From Streptomyces cinerochromogenes (lineage in GTDB: Bacteria; Actinomycetota; Actinomycetes; Streptomycetales; Streptomycetaceae): 64,000 bases of DNA. The notes below the pieces were generated by a model. The model was not told where the DNA came from. It did not search any database and saw only the letters and a list, made by a program, of their open reading frames with translations. The stretch covers positions 124,001 through 188,000 of the forward strand of contig NZ_BMRM01000017.1 of NCBI RefSeq assembly GCF_014648635.1, written 5' to 3'. Of the stretch, positions 1-7,830 are shown piece by piece. The translations under genes were made by a program, and so were the position numbers. Each line of letters starts with the position of its first letter. Positions within the stretch are counted from its first letter, which is position 1.

Positions 1-961
1 CCGGCGCGTCGAGGGAGCGGCGGACGAGCACGGCGAGCGGCAGGACCAGCAGCAGGGCGACGGTGACGAGGACGCCGGCGAGCAGCGCCCACTGGCCGGC
101 GCCGCGCGGGCGCCGGGCGGTGGTCCCCGGGTCCACGAGCCGCAGGGCGGTCTCCCTGCGCCGTACCGTCCAGGCGTGCACGGCGAGGATCGCGCCGACG
201 GCCGCGAACTGGACGAGGGTGAGCACGGCGGCCGTGGACAGGTCGAAGACCTCGGAGGTCTGCCGGTAGATCTCCACTTCGAGGGTGGAGAAGGTGGGTC
301 CGCCGAGGATCTGTACGACGCCGAAGGAGGTGAAGGTGAACAGGAAGACCATCAGGGCGGCGGCGGCCACGGCGGGCGCGAGCGCGGGCAGGGTGACCTT
401 CCGCCAGGCCGTGAGCGGGGAGGCGCCCAGCATCCGCGCGGCCTCCTCCTGCCGGGGGTCGAGCTGGGCCCACAGCCCGCCGACCGTGCGCACGACGACC
501 GCGTAGTTGAAGAAGACGTGGGCCAGCAGGATCGCCCACACCGTGGTGTCCAGCCGTACCCCCCACAGCTGGTCGAGCAGCCCGTGGTGGCCGACCAGGG
601 CCAGGAAGGCGCTGCCGGCGACGACGGTCGGCAGCACGAACGGCACGGTGACGACGGCCCGCAGCAGCTGCCGGCCCGGGAAGTCGAGGCGGGCGACGGC
701 ATAGGCGGCGGGCAGGGCGAGCAGCAGGGTGAGCCCGGTGGACGCGAGCGCCTGCCAGGTGGTGAACCACAGCACGTGCCGGAGGTCCGGCTGGGTGACG
801 ACGTCCGCGATCCGCCCGAAGTGCCAGGTGCCGTCCGTCCTCAGCCCGCGCGTGACGATCGCGGCCACGGGCCAGGCGAAGAACAGCGCGAAGAACGCGA
901 CGGGCAGGGCCATCAGCCCGAGCCGCGCCGCGTTCCCCGCGCGGTTCTTGCGCGGGGCCAC
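1..961 (-). CDS. ABC transporter permease, ThiP/FbpB type (3' end cut by window)
   Basis: Inner-membrane permease of an ABC importer, probably for thiamine or a thiamine phosphate. The frame opens at a GTG at 961, five bases after the thiB stop, and stays open to the window edge, giving about 320 residues. An N-terminal hydrophobic segment is followed by further membrane spans. A cytoplasmic EAA-type loop reads EEAARMLGASPLTAWRKVTLP, typical of binding-protein-dependent permeases. ThiP proteins have two fused permease halves of about 530 residues, so the second half and a probable ATPase gene lie outside. The substrate is inferred from the ThiB-like neighbour and the TPP riboswitch. An iron(III) FbpB role is the alternative. 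Confidence 0.8.
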   Translation of the reverse strand, partial: MAPRKNRAGNAARLGLMALPVAFFALFFAWPVAAIVTRGLRTDGTWHFGRIADVVTQPDLRHVLWFTTWQALASTGLTLLLALPAAYAVARLDFPGRQLLRAVVTVPFVLPTVVAGSAFLALVGHHGLLDQLWGVRLDTTVWAILLAHVFFNYAVVVRTVGGLWAQLDPRQEEAARMLGASPLTAWRKVTLPALAPAVAAAALMVFLFTFTSFGVVQILGGPTFSTLEVEIYRQTSEVFDLSTAAVLTLVQFAAVGAILAVHAWTVRRRETALRLVDPGTTARRPRGAGQWALLAGVLVTVALLLVLPLAVLVRRSLDAP

Positions 962-966
962 GTCGG

Positions 967-2040
967 CTACTTCAGTACGAGCGAGGTCCACGACCTGACC
1001 CACTGGTCACGGTTGGCGGCGATCCTGCCGGGGGCCATCGTCTCGGGGTCCTTGGCGGCCGGCCCGTACTTCGTGAAGTCGGCGGGGACGGCGGCCCCCT
1101 TCGCGACCGGGTAGACGAACATGTTCAGCGGCATGTCCTCCTGGAACCGCTTGGAGACCAGGAAGTCGATGAACGCCTTGCCGCCCTTGGTGTTCTTCGC
1201 GTTGCTCAGCAGCCCGGCGAACTCGATCTGCCGGAAGCAGGTGCCGTACGACACCCCGGTCGGGGCGGTGCCGGGCCGCTTCTTGGCGTAGATCACCTCG
1301 GCCGGCGGGGAGGAGGCGTACGACACGACGAGCGGCCGGTCGCCGCCGGCTTTCCTGCCCTCGGACGAGCCGGAGAACTCCTGGTAGTACGCCTGCTCCC
1401 AGCCGTCGACGACCTTGACGCCGTTGGCCTTCAGCTTCTTCCAGTAGCCCTGCCAGCCCTCGTCGCCGAACCGCGCGGCGCTGCCCAGCAGGAAGCCGAG
1501 GCCCGGGGAGGAGGTGGCCGCGTTCTCGGTGACGAGGAGGTTCTTGTACGCGGGCTTGGCGAGGTCGGCGAAGGACTTCGGCGGGGTCAGCCTGTGCTCG
1601 CTGAACCAGGCCTTGTCGTAGTTGACGCAGATGTCGCCGTGGTCGACGGGCGTGACCCGGTGCTCGTCCCGGTCGAGCTGGTACTCGGCGCCGACCGTGC
1701 CCAGCCCCTTCGCCTCGTACGGCTGGAAGAGGCCGTTGTCGAGGGCCCGGGACAGCAGGGTGTTGTCGACGCCGAAGAAGACGTCGCCCTGCGGGTTGTC
1801 CTTGGTCAGGATCGCCTTGTTGACGGCCTGCCCGGCGTCGCCGTCCTTGAGGACCCTGACCTTGTATCCGGACTGCTTCTCGAAGGCCTTGAGCACGTCC
1901 TTGGAGACGGCCCACGAGTCGTGGCTGACCAGGGTCACGGTCCTGGAGTCCGTGGCGCCCCCGGTGTCGGTGGACCCGCACGCGGAGAGCGTGACGAGGC
2001 CGAGGCCGACCGCCGCGGCCACGAAGGTCTTGTGGTGCAC
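967..2040 (-). CDS. thiB: Thiamine ABC transporter substrate-binding lipoprotein
   Basis: Extracellular solute-binding lipoprotein of about 357 residues. I chose the GTG at 2040 because AGGAGG lies seven bases upstream; longer in-frame starts would run into the riboswitch. A basic N-terminus and hydrophobic stretch end in a lipobox, LSAC, with Cys21 as the lipid-attachment residue. The mature part begins VTLVSHDSWAVSK and contains GDVFFGVDNTLLSRAL, the pattern of ThiB-family type 2 periplasmic binding proteins. It is first in an operon with the permease downstream. A TPP riboswitch in the leader makes thiamine the likely ligand. The related iron-binding family is less likely given that leader. 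Confidence 0.88.
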   Translation of the reverse strand: MHHKTFVAAAVGLGLVTLSACGSTDTGGATDSRTVTLVSHDSWAVSKDVLKAFEKQSGYKVRVLKDGDAGQAVNKAILTKDNPQGDVFFGVDNTLLSRALDNGLFQPYEAKGLGTVGAEYQLDRDEHRVTPVDHGDICVNYDKAWFSEHRLTPPKSFADLAKPAYKNLLVTENAATSSPGLGFLLGSAARFGDEGWQGYWKKLKANGVKVVDGWEQAYYQEFSGSSEGRKAGGDRPLVVSYASSPPAEVIYAKKRPGTAPTGVSYGTCFRQIEFAGLLSNAKNTKGGKAFIDFLVSKRFQEDMPLNMFVYPVAKGAAVPADFTKYGPAAKDPETMAPGRIAANRDQWVRSWTSLVLK

Positions 2041-2123
2041 TGGATGTCCTCCTGGGGTGGGCCAGGAAGAACGCGGCCCCGCCCGGGAACCCGGGCAGGG
2101 CACGACAGCTTGAGGTGGTGACC

Positions 2124-2209
2124 GAACTTCCTACCCAGAATGACCTGGGCGAGGTTCAGAGGGTCTGCGGCCTGGTTGCCGCACTCTCAGCGCTGTGGCG
2201 CTCCCCTGT
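2124..2209 (-). promoter_or_regulatory. TPP riboswitch (THI element)
   Basis: On the minus strand the leader of thiB reads ACAGGGGAGC, then GCTGAGAGTGCGGC, then GACCCTCTGAACCTC, then CTGGGTAGGAAG. These are the conserved blocks of the thiamine pyrophosphate aptamer, in order. The invariant CTGAGA maps to 2185-2190. Thiamine pyrophosphate binding would turn off thiB expression, in actinobacteria usually by hiding the ribosome binding site. The element starts about 30 bases after the rlmN stop, so the promoter must lie in 2210-2240 (CATATT at 2212-2217 is a possible -10) or inside rlmN. Confidence 0.95.
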
Positions 2210-2240
2210 CGGAATATGAAGATATGTGGACGGGGTCAGA

Positions 2241-3347
2241 TTACCGCTCGGTGGCCGCGAGCTGACCGCAGGCCCCGTCGATCTCCTGACCACGGGTGTC
2301 CCGGATGGTCACGGGCACCCCGTGGGCCGCGATGGCCTCCACGAACGCCTTCTCGTCCTCCGGCCGCGACGCGGTCCACTTCGAACCCGGCGTCGGGTTC
2401 AGCGGGATGAGGTTGACGTGCACGGGCTTGCCCCTGAGCAGCCGGCCGAGCCGGTCCCCCCGCCAGGCCTGGTCGTTGATGTCCCGGATCAGCGCGTACT
2501 CGATGGACAGCCGGCGGCCGCTCTTCTCGACGTACTCGAACCCGGCGTCGAGGACCTCGCGCACCTTCCACCGCGTGTTCACGGGGACGAGGGTGTCGCG
2601 CAGCTCGTCGTCGGGGGCGTGCAGGGAGATCGCCAGCCGGCACTTGAAGCCCTCGTCGGCGAACCGGTGGATGGCCGGCACCAGGCCGACGGTGGAGACG
2701 GTGATCCCGCGCTGCGACAGCCCGAGCCCGTCCGGGGCCGGGTCGGTCAGCGCGCGGATGGCGCCCACGACGCGCTTGTAGTTGGCGAGCGGCTCGCCCA
2801 TGCCCATGAAGACGATGTTGGACAGCCGCGCGGGTCCGCCCGGCACCTCCCCGTCCCGGAGCGCCCGCATCCCGTCCACGATCTGGTGGACGATCTCGGC
2901 GGTGGACAGGTTCCGGTCCAGGCCCGCCTGCCCGGTCGCGCAGAACGGGCAGTTCATGCCGCATCCGGCCTGCGAGCTGATGCACATGGTGACCCGGTCC
3001 GGGTACCGCATCAGCACGGACTCGACCAGGGTGCCGTCGAACAGCCGCCACAGCGTCTTGCGCGTGGTCCCCTCGTCGGTGGACAGGTGCCGGACGACGG
3101 TCATCAGCTCCGGGAACAGAGCTTCCTGGAGCTTGGCGCGCGAACCGGCGGGGATGTCGGTCCACTGCTCCGGGTCGTGCGCGTACCGCGCGAAGTAGTG
3201 CTGCGAGAGCTGCTTGGCACGGAACGGCTTCTCACCGATCTCGGCCACCGCGTCCTTGCGCTCGGCGGGCGTGAGGTCGGCGAGATGCCGCGGCGGCTTC
3301 TTGGCTCCGCGCGGCGCGACGAATGTGAGTTCTCCGGGCTTAGGCAT
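2241..3347 (-). CDS. rlmN: Dual-specificity 23S rRNA/tRNA adenine C2-methyltransferase RlmN
   Basis: Radical-SAM enzyme that methylates C2 of A2503 in 23S rRNA and of A37 in some tRNAs. The 368-residue product begins MPKPGELTF and has the usual family length. The radical SAM cluster is CX3CX2C at Cys129, Cys133 and Cys136 (CGMNCPFC). The methyl-carrying resolving cysteine is near the C-terminus in IDGACGQLA, about Cys360. GMGEPLANY is the GGE-like SAM-binding segment. Longer in-frame starts exist but lie in non-conserved sequence. It stands alone, with the TPP-controlled thiB operon directly downstream in the same direction. Confidence 0.96.
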   Translation of the reverse strand: MPKPGELTFVAPRGAKKPPRHLADLTPAERKDAVAEIGEKPFRAKQLSQHYFARYAHDPEQWTDIPAGSRAKLQEALFPELMTVVRHLSTDEGTTRKTLWRLFDGTLVESVLMRYPDRVTMCISSQAGCGMNCPFCATGQAGLDRNLSTAEIVHQIVDGMRALRDGEVPGGPARLSNIVFMGMGEPLANYKRVVGAIRALTDPAPDGLGLSQRGITVSTVGLVPAIHRFADEGFKCRLAISLHAPDDELRDTLVPVNTRWKVREVLDAGFEYVEKSGRRLSIEYALIRDINDQAWRGDRLGRLLRGKPVHVNLIPLNPTPGSKWTASRPEDEKAFVEAIAAHGVPVTIRDTRGQEIDGACGQLAATER

Positions 3348-3434
3348 GGCGATACCAGTGTCGCAGATCCACTTGGGTGACCTGCGGCCGTGGCTGCGGG
3401 ACGGCCGCTCTCCGGCTGCCGGGCCCTCGTCGTT

Positions 3435-3478
3435 CCCGGCCGGCGCCCCAGGGCCCGTGGGCCAGGACGCCGGCCGGG
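3435..3478 (-). terminator. Hairpin downstream of the small secreted-protein gene
   Basis: A perfect 11-base inverted repeat, CCCGGCCGGCG at 3435-3445 and CGCCGGCCGGG at 3468-3478, encloses a GC-rich loop. It begins 13 bases after the stop of the secreted-protein gene and ends before rlmN. No clear T-run follows, as is common for Streptomyces terminators. Confidence 0.6.
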
Positions 3479-3490
3479 CCTGCCGGTGGT

Positions 3491-3925
3491 TCAGGCGATG
3501 CCGTGCTGGCCGCCCTGGGTGAAGTCGCAGTCGTGGCCGGCGCTGAGGTAGCCGGCGCCGCTGTTGGAGTAGTTGGGCTCCACGCTGCCGCAGGCTCTCA
3601 CCCACACGTCCGCGCCCTCGGGGATGTTCCAGGGGTGTCTGGTGTCCGTGGTGTTGCATCCGGACGTGTTGCGGACCGTCCGGTAATTCCAGCCGTCTCC
3701 GGACTTGTACCACGTCAGCTGGGCCCAGACGGTGTCGCCGTCGCACAGGTTGTCGTGGATGAGGAAATTGTCGCCGTCGGCCACGAAGTACGCGTAGCCG
3801 TCACCGTTGCTCGCGTCCGAGACGGGTGAGTTCGTGCCGGCGCTGGCGGTGGTCGCGGCGCCGATGACCAGGCAGGCGGCCGCAGCGGCGACCACCGAGA
3901 GGCGACCCCGGGATATTGCCTTCAT
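3491..3925 (-). CDS. Small secreted protein of unknown function
   Basis: A 144-residue protein with a clear Sec signal peptide: basic MKAISRGR, a long alanine and valine core, and a probable ASA|G cleavage at residue 29. The mature chain of about 115 residues is rich in Gly, Asn, Asp and aromatics. It holds four cysteines (DNLC, SGC, RAC, HDC), suggesting two disulfide bonds. Tryptophans and repeated GDG/DGD motifs suggest a small beta-rich extracellular domain. A GGAGG-like stretch lies upstream of the ATG. It sits alone between rlmN and a tandem-repeat region. I do not recognise the family. Confidence 0.85.
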   Translation of the reverse strand: MKAISRGRLSVVAAAAACLVIGAATTASAGTNSPVSDASNGDGYAYFVADGDNFLIHDNLCDGDTVWAQLTWYKSGDGWNYRTVRNTSGCNTTDTRHPWNIPEGADVWVRACGSVEPNYSNSGAGYLSAGHDCDFTQGGQHGIA

Positions 3926-4130
3926 TTCGCTTGAAGTCCGATCTGGAGGAAATGGAGGAACGGCTGCGTTTTTTTACTTCTCAACCGGCGTATTTACGCA
4001 GCGCGTGGTATTCCGCGTACGCTCTCACACGGAAATCGTCGCGATCAAGGGGTGTGCGTGACCCCGGTGAAACCGAGGGGCCGCGTTCCGGTTCGGTTCT
4101 CCGGGTGGCGGTCCGGTTCTCCGCGGCCCC

Positions 4131-4210
4131 GTCCGGGTCCAGTCGTCGCCGTCCGGGTCCAGTCGTCGCCGTCCGGGTCCAGTCGTCGCCGTCCGGGTCT
4201 AGTCGTCGCC
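4131..4210. repeat. Four tandem copies of a 20-bp unit
   Basis: The unit GTCCGGGTCCAGTCGTCGCC occurs head to tail at 4131-4150, 4151-4170, 4171-4190 and 4191-4210. The last copy has one change (C to T at 4200). That change produces the TAG stop (CTA on the plus strand) of the adjacent small membrane protein, so the array forms the 3' end and downstream flank of that gene. The three perfect copies suggest recent slippage or unequal exchange. Confidence 0.95.
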
Positions 4211-4396
4211 GTCGTCGCCGCGGCTGCCCCAGCCGCTCTTGCGGCCGCTCTTCCGGGCGCTGCTCACCAGTTCGCCCGCCCCGCGGGTGAGGACCGCGAC
4301 GACCCGGACCCAGCGGGGCCCGCCGCGCTCCGCCCACACCACGCAGACGCATCCGCCGATGACGAGCGCCAGGACACCGAGCAGTAGAAAGATCAT
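4199..4396 (-). CDS. Small single-span membrane protein, unknown function
   Basis: A 65-residue protein. The start MIFLLLGVLAL at 4396 follows a GGGGGG stretch five bases upstream; another ATG at 4414 has no visible ribosome binding site. Residues 2-21 form one transmembrane helix (LLLGVLALVIGGCVCVVWAE) with two cysteines. A basic amphipathic stretch, SARKSGRKSGWGSRG, and an acidic end, DDGDD, follow. The stop codon arises from a base change in a 20-bp tandem repeat. It is 41 bases downstream of the P450 gene and in the same direction. No function can be assigned. Confidence 0.6.
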   Translation of the reverse strand: MIFLLLGVLALVIGGCVCVVWAERGGPRWVRVVAVLTRGAGELVSSARKSGRKSGWGSRGDDGDD

Positions 4397-4437
4397 GTTC
4401 CCCCCTGTGGTCATGCGTACTGTCGCACAGACCCGGC

Positions 4438-5727
4438 TCACCACGTCACGGGCAGCGTCCTCGGTCCCCGGATCAGGCCCTGCCGCTGGAACTCGACGCG
4501 CTCGGGCGGCACGGCCAGGCGGATGCCGGGGAAGCGGGCGAGGACCGAACCGATCACGACCTCGGCCTCCATCCGGGCCATGACGGCGGCCAGGCAGTGG
4601 TGCGGGCCGTGACCGAAGGCCACGTGGGCAGCGCCCTGGCGGTCGAAGTCCAGGGCGTCCGGATCGGGAAAGACCTCGGGGTCGCGGTTGGCGGCGAGAT
4701 AGGCGTTGTAGACCACGTCACCGGCGCGGATCAGCCGGCCGCCCACCTCCACGTCCTCGGTGGCGATCCGGGGGATGCCGACGCCGTTGCGGTGCGGGAC
4801 GTAGCGGAACAGCTCCTCCACGGCCTGGGGCAGCAGTTCCGGTTCGCGGCGCAGCCGGTCCAGCTGCGCGGGGTGGGTGAGCAGCGCGTACATCATCGAA
4901 CCGCTGTTGTTGCGGACCGCGTGACCGCCGCTGACCTGCACGGCGATGGCGAGGGAGACCGCCTCGTCGTCGGTGGTCTCGCCCGCGGCGGCGGCCTGCG
5001 CCAGCACTCCGGCGAGGTCGTCGCGGGGTCCCGTACGGCGCTGCCGGAGCAGTTCGGTGATCCGGGCCCGGGTGGTCCGGGCGGCCTCCCGGGCGCGCTC
5101 CTCGGAGTCGGCGCCCGCGGACAGCAGGGCCTCGCCCGTCTCGGCCCAGCGGTGCCAGTCCTTCTCGTCCACGCCGAGGAGGTCCCGGATCAGGGCGATC
5201 GGGAACGGGCCGTGCAGGTGCTCCATGAGGTCGGCGGGCGCGCCCGCGCGTTCCATCCCGTCGAGCAGCTCGGCGGCCCTGCGCTCGGCGATCGGGCGCA
5301 GCCGGCGCATGCTCCGGCCGGTGAACGCGCGGGCGACGACCCGGCGCAGCCGGGTGTGCCGGGGCGGGTCGATGTACTGCAGTCCTGCCGTCCGGGAGGC
5401 CACCGGCACCGGGCGCATGGCGGTGACATCGCGGCCGACCACCTGTTCCCGGGAGAAGCGCGGGTCGGAGGTGACGAAGCGGACGTCCTCGTACCGGGTG
5501 ACGAGCCAGGCGTGCCCCGAGCCGTACGGCAGCCTGATCCGGGCGACCGGCTCCTCGCGCAGCAACTCGTCCAGGAGGGGGTCGGGGTCGAGCGCGGGCA
5601 GGTCCTCCACGGGCCAGAACCTCACCGGCGGGGCGGGGGCGGACGCCGGGGACGGCGGGGCGGGGGCGGCGGCTGAGCTGGGGGTGGTGCTTGCGCTGGG
5701 CGTGGTGGGGGCCGGATCGAGGGGCAT
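4438..5727 (-). CDS. Cytochrome P450 with a non-canonical I-helix
   Basis: Heme-thiolate monooxygenase-like protein of 429 residues, soluble as in other bacteria. Residues 1-35 are Pro/Ala/Ser/Thr rich. The C-helix motif HTRLRR is at 124-129 and ExxR at 305-308 (ELFR). The heme loop FGHGPHHC is at 371-378, with Cys378 as axial ligand. The I-helix reads SGGHAVRN at 266-273 where most bacterial P450s have AGHETT. The acid-alcohol pair that delivers protons to bound oxygen is therefore missing. No ferredoxin, cyclodipeptide synthase or other biosynthetic gene is adjacent. The substrate is unknown. The folded part looks intact, so this is a specialised enzyme rather than a pseudogene. Confidence 0.93.
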   Translation of the reverse strand: MPLDPAPTTPSASTTPSSAAAPAPPSPASAPAPPVRFWPVEDLPALDPDPLLDELLREEPVARIRLPYGSGHAWLVTRYEDVRFVTSDPRFSREQVVGRDVTAMRPVPVASRTAGLQYIDPPRHTRLRRVVARAFTGRSMRRLRPIAERRAAELLDGMERAGAPADLMEHLHGPFPIALIRDLLGVDEKDWHRWAETGEALLSAGADSEERAREAARTTRARITELLRQRRTGPRDDLAGVLAQAAAAGETTDDEAVSLAIAVQVSGGHAVRNNSGSMMYALLTHPAQLDRLRREPELLPQAVEELFRYVPHRNGVGIPRIATEDVEVGGRLIRAGDVVYNAYLAANRDPEVFPDPDALDFDRQGAAHVAFGHGPHHCLAAVMARMEAEVVIGSVLARFPGIRLAVPPERVEFQRQGLIRGPRTLPVTW

Positions 5728-5740
5728 CGGGGGCTCACTC

Positions 5741-5786
5741 CCTGCTGCGTCACCGGGCGGCGGCCTGCTGCGTCACCGGGCGGCGG
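5741..5786. repeat. Perfect 23-bp tandem duplication 5' of the P450 gene
   Basis: The 23 bases at 5741-5763 (CCTGCTGCGTCACC then GGGCGGCGG) are repeated exactly at 5764-5786. The second copy runs into a hairpin, GGGCGGCGG / CCGCCGCCC at 5778-5800, so the P450 leader carries a duplicated segment and a strong stem within 75 bases of the start codon. Confidence 0.9.
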
Positions 5787-5889
5787 CGGAACCGCCGCCC
5801 TGTCAGGGAGTCTGCCGCGCCCGCGTCCCGGCCGCCGACTTCTGCTGCGGCATCCGGGGCGACGCGGGACACGACCCCGGGACACGACG

Positions 5890-5923
5890 ACGGTCCCCGC
5901 CCTGTGCCCAGGACGGGGACCGT
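5890..5923 (-). terminator. Terminator hairpin after cdsA
   Basis: A perfect 10-base stem, ACGGTCCCCG / CGGGGACCGT, with an 11-base loop lies 20 bases after the cdsA stop. It probably ends the frr-cdsA transcript and insulates the P450 gene, which reads in the same direction. Confidence 0.75.
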
Positions 5924-5943
5924 GGTACCGCGGGCGTTGCCGC

Positions 5944-7086
5944 TCAGGCCGAGCCGACGAAGATCACCATCAGCAGCCACACCACCGGCGCGGTGGGCAG
6001 CAGCGAGTCGAGTCGGTCCATGATGCCGCCGTGGCCGGGGAGCAAGGTGCCCATGTCCTTGATGCCCAGATCCCGCTTGATCATGGACTCGCCGAGGTCG
6101 CCCAGCGTGGCGCTGGCCGCGACCGCGCAGCCCAGCAGCAGCCCCTGCCACCAGGTGCCGTCGTCGATCAGGAACTGCATGCACAGCGCGCCCGCGGCCA
6201 TCGCGAACAGCACCGCGCCCAGCAGGCCCTCGCGGGTCTTGCCGGGGCTGATGCGCGGGGCGAGCTTGTGCTTGCCGAAGCGCCAGCCGACCGCGTACGC
6301 GCCGGTGTCGCTGACGACCGTCAGGAGCAGGAAGGTGAGAACCCGCCAGGGGCCGTCGTCGGCGGTGAGCATCATCGCGACGAACGTGGCCAGGAAGGGC
6401 ACGTAGAACGCGGCGAAGACACCGGCCGTGACGTCCTTGAGGTAGCCCTCCGGTGGCTCCGTCATCCGCCAGACCAGCGTGGCCAGGGCCGTCAGCGCCA
6501 TGGCGACCCACGCGCCCTCGGCTCCGCGCACATAGCCGGCGACGACCATCGCCGCACCGCCGAGCGCGAGCGGCACCAGCGGCGCCTTGATGCCCTTGCG
6601 CTCCTGGAGCCTGCTGGTCAGCTCCCACAGGCCGACGACGACGGCGACCGCGATCACCCCGACGAAGACGGCCTTCTCGACGAACAGGGACGCGACGATG
6701 ACCACACCGAGCCCGACACCGACGCCTATGGCCGCGCTCAGGTCACGGCCCGCGCTCTTCTTCTGCGGCGCTGGCGCCGGCTGCGGGGCGTCGGGCATGG
6801 GCTCCGGGTTCTGGGTCTCGGCCGGGAGTTCCCCGGTCTGGAACGTCGCGTCTCGGAACAGCGGGCCGCTCAGCCGCGCGGCCCCCCGGTCGTCGTCCTG
6901 GTCTCCGACGAACGCGGGTCCGTCGGGCACGATGGGCATGGGGCGAGTCTGCTGCGCCTCAGGCGCATCGTACGCGGGACCCGCCGGGACGGCGCCCGGG
7001 ACGGGCTGGGCGGGCCCGCCCACGGCGGACCCCCAGTACCCGGCCTGGCCCGCCGCCGGCGGCGCCCCCCAGGAAGAGTCGCTCAT
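5944..7086 (-). CDS. cdsA: Phosphatidate cytidylyltransferase
   Basis: Membrane enzyme that makes CDP-diacylglycerol from phosphatidic acid and CTP, the branch point of phospholipid synthesis. The 380-residue product begins MSDSSWGAPP. About 105 residues of disordered Pro/Ala/Gly-rich cytoplasmic sequence precede about eight membrane helices. The CTP_transf_1 signature lies near the C-terminus: SMIKRDLGIKDMG followed by LPGHGGIMDRLDS. The ATG shares one base with the frr stop (TGATG), so the two genes are translationally coupled. The long N-terminal extension is typical of actinobacterial CdsA. Confidence 0.95.
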   Translation of the reverse strand: MSDSSWGAPPAAGQAGYWGSAVGGPAQPVPGAVPAGPAYDAPEAQQTRPMPIVPDGPAFVGDQDDDRGAARLSGPLFRDATFQTGELPAETQNPEPMPDAPQPAPAPQKKSAGRDLSAAIGVGVGLGVVIVASLFVEKAVFVGVIAVAVVVGLWELTSRLQERKGIKAPLVPLALGGAAMVVAGYVRGAEGAWVAMALTALATLVWRMTEPPEGYLKDVTAGVFAAFYVPFLATFVAMMLTADDGPWRVLTFLLLTVVSDTGAYAVGWRFGKHKLAPRISPGKTREGLLGAVLFAMAAGALCMQFLIDDGTWWQGLLLGCAVAASATLGDLGESMIKRDLGIKDMGTLLPGHGGIMDRLDSLLPTAPVVWLLMVIFVGSA

Positions 7087-7643
7087 CAGACTTCGAGCAG
7101 CTCCGCTTCCTTGTGCTTGAGGAGCTCGTCCACCTGGGCGACGTACTTCGCCGTGGTGTCGTCCAGCTCCTTCTCCGCACGACGGCCCTCGTCCTCGCCG
7201 ACCTCGCCGTCCTTGATCAGCTTGTCGATGGCGTCCTTGGCCTTGCGGCGCACGGAGCGGATGGACACCTTGGCGTCCTCGCCCTTGCCCTTGGCGACCT
7301 TGATGTACTCGCGGCGGCGCTCCTCGGTCAGCTCGGGGAACACCACCCGGATGATGTTGCCGTCGTTGCTGGGGTTGACGCCCAGGTCGGAGTCGCGGAT
7401 CGCCTGCTCGATGTTGCGCAGCGCGCTCTTGTCGAACGGGGTCACGACCGCCATGCGCGGCTCCGGCACGGAGAACGAGGCCAGCTGGTTGATCGGCGTC
7501 GGGGCACCGTAGTAGTCGGCCACGATCTTGTTGAACATCGCCGGGTGCGCACGCCCGGTGCGGATCGCGGCGAAGTCCTCCTTGGCGACCACGACGGCCT
7601 TCTCCATCTTCTCCTCGGCTTCGAGGAGGGTCTCTTCGATCAC
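7086..7643 (-). CDS. frr: Ribosome recycling factor
   Basis: Cytoplasmic factor that splits post-termination ribosomes with EF-G. The start is a GTG at 7643 preceded by CAGGAG, giving 185 residues, the standard length. The N-terminus VIEETLLEAEEKMEKAV and the segments RTGRAHP and NDGNIIRV are strongly conserved RRF sequence. The C-terminal helix RRAEKELDDTTAKYV completes the three-helix bundle. It is coupled to cdsA by a one-base overlap. 187 bases separate it from pyrH, so it may have its own promoter. Confidence 0.97.
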   Translation of the reverse strand: MIEETLLEAEEKMEKAVVVAKEDFAAIRTGRAHPAMFNKIVADYYGAPTPINQLASFSVPEPRMAVVTPFDKSALRNIEQAIRDSDLGVNPSNDGNIIRVVFPELTEERRREYIKVAKGKGEDAKVSIRSVRRKAKDAIDKLIKDGEVGEDEGRRAEKELDDTTAKYVAQVDELLKHKEAELLEV

Positions 7644-7830
7644 CACTTGCTCCTGCGTGTCTTGAGTAAGGCCCGGCTGCGGTTCCTGAAGTCGGTCGGC
7701 GGCCGGCTGCGTCGCGTCTTCTTCCTGCACGGTTCCCGACCGGCAGGACATTGTCCATCCCCCGGCCAGGGCGCGTCCCGTCCGTCCCTCGGACAGGTGG
7801 CTTTCCCCGGACGACGGGGGCGTACGCCGG

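Noticed and set aside
5728..5943. Search for an MRYYH-like or cyclodipeptide-linked precursor next to the P450
   Set aside because: No Met-Arg-Tyr-Tyr-His-type codons and no cyclodipeptide synthase are present; the only short frame lacks aromatic residues.
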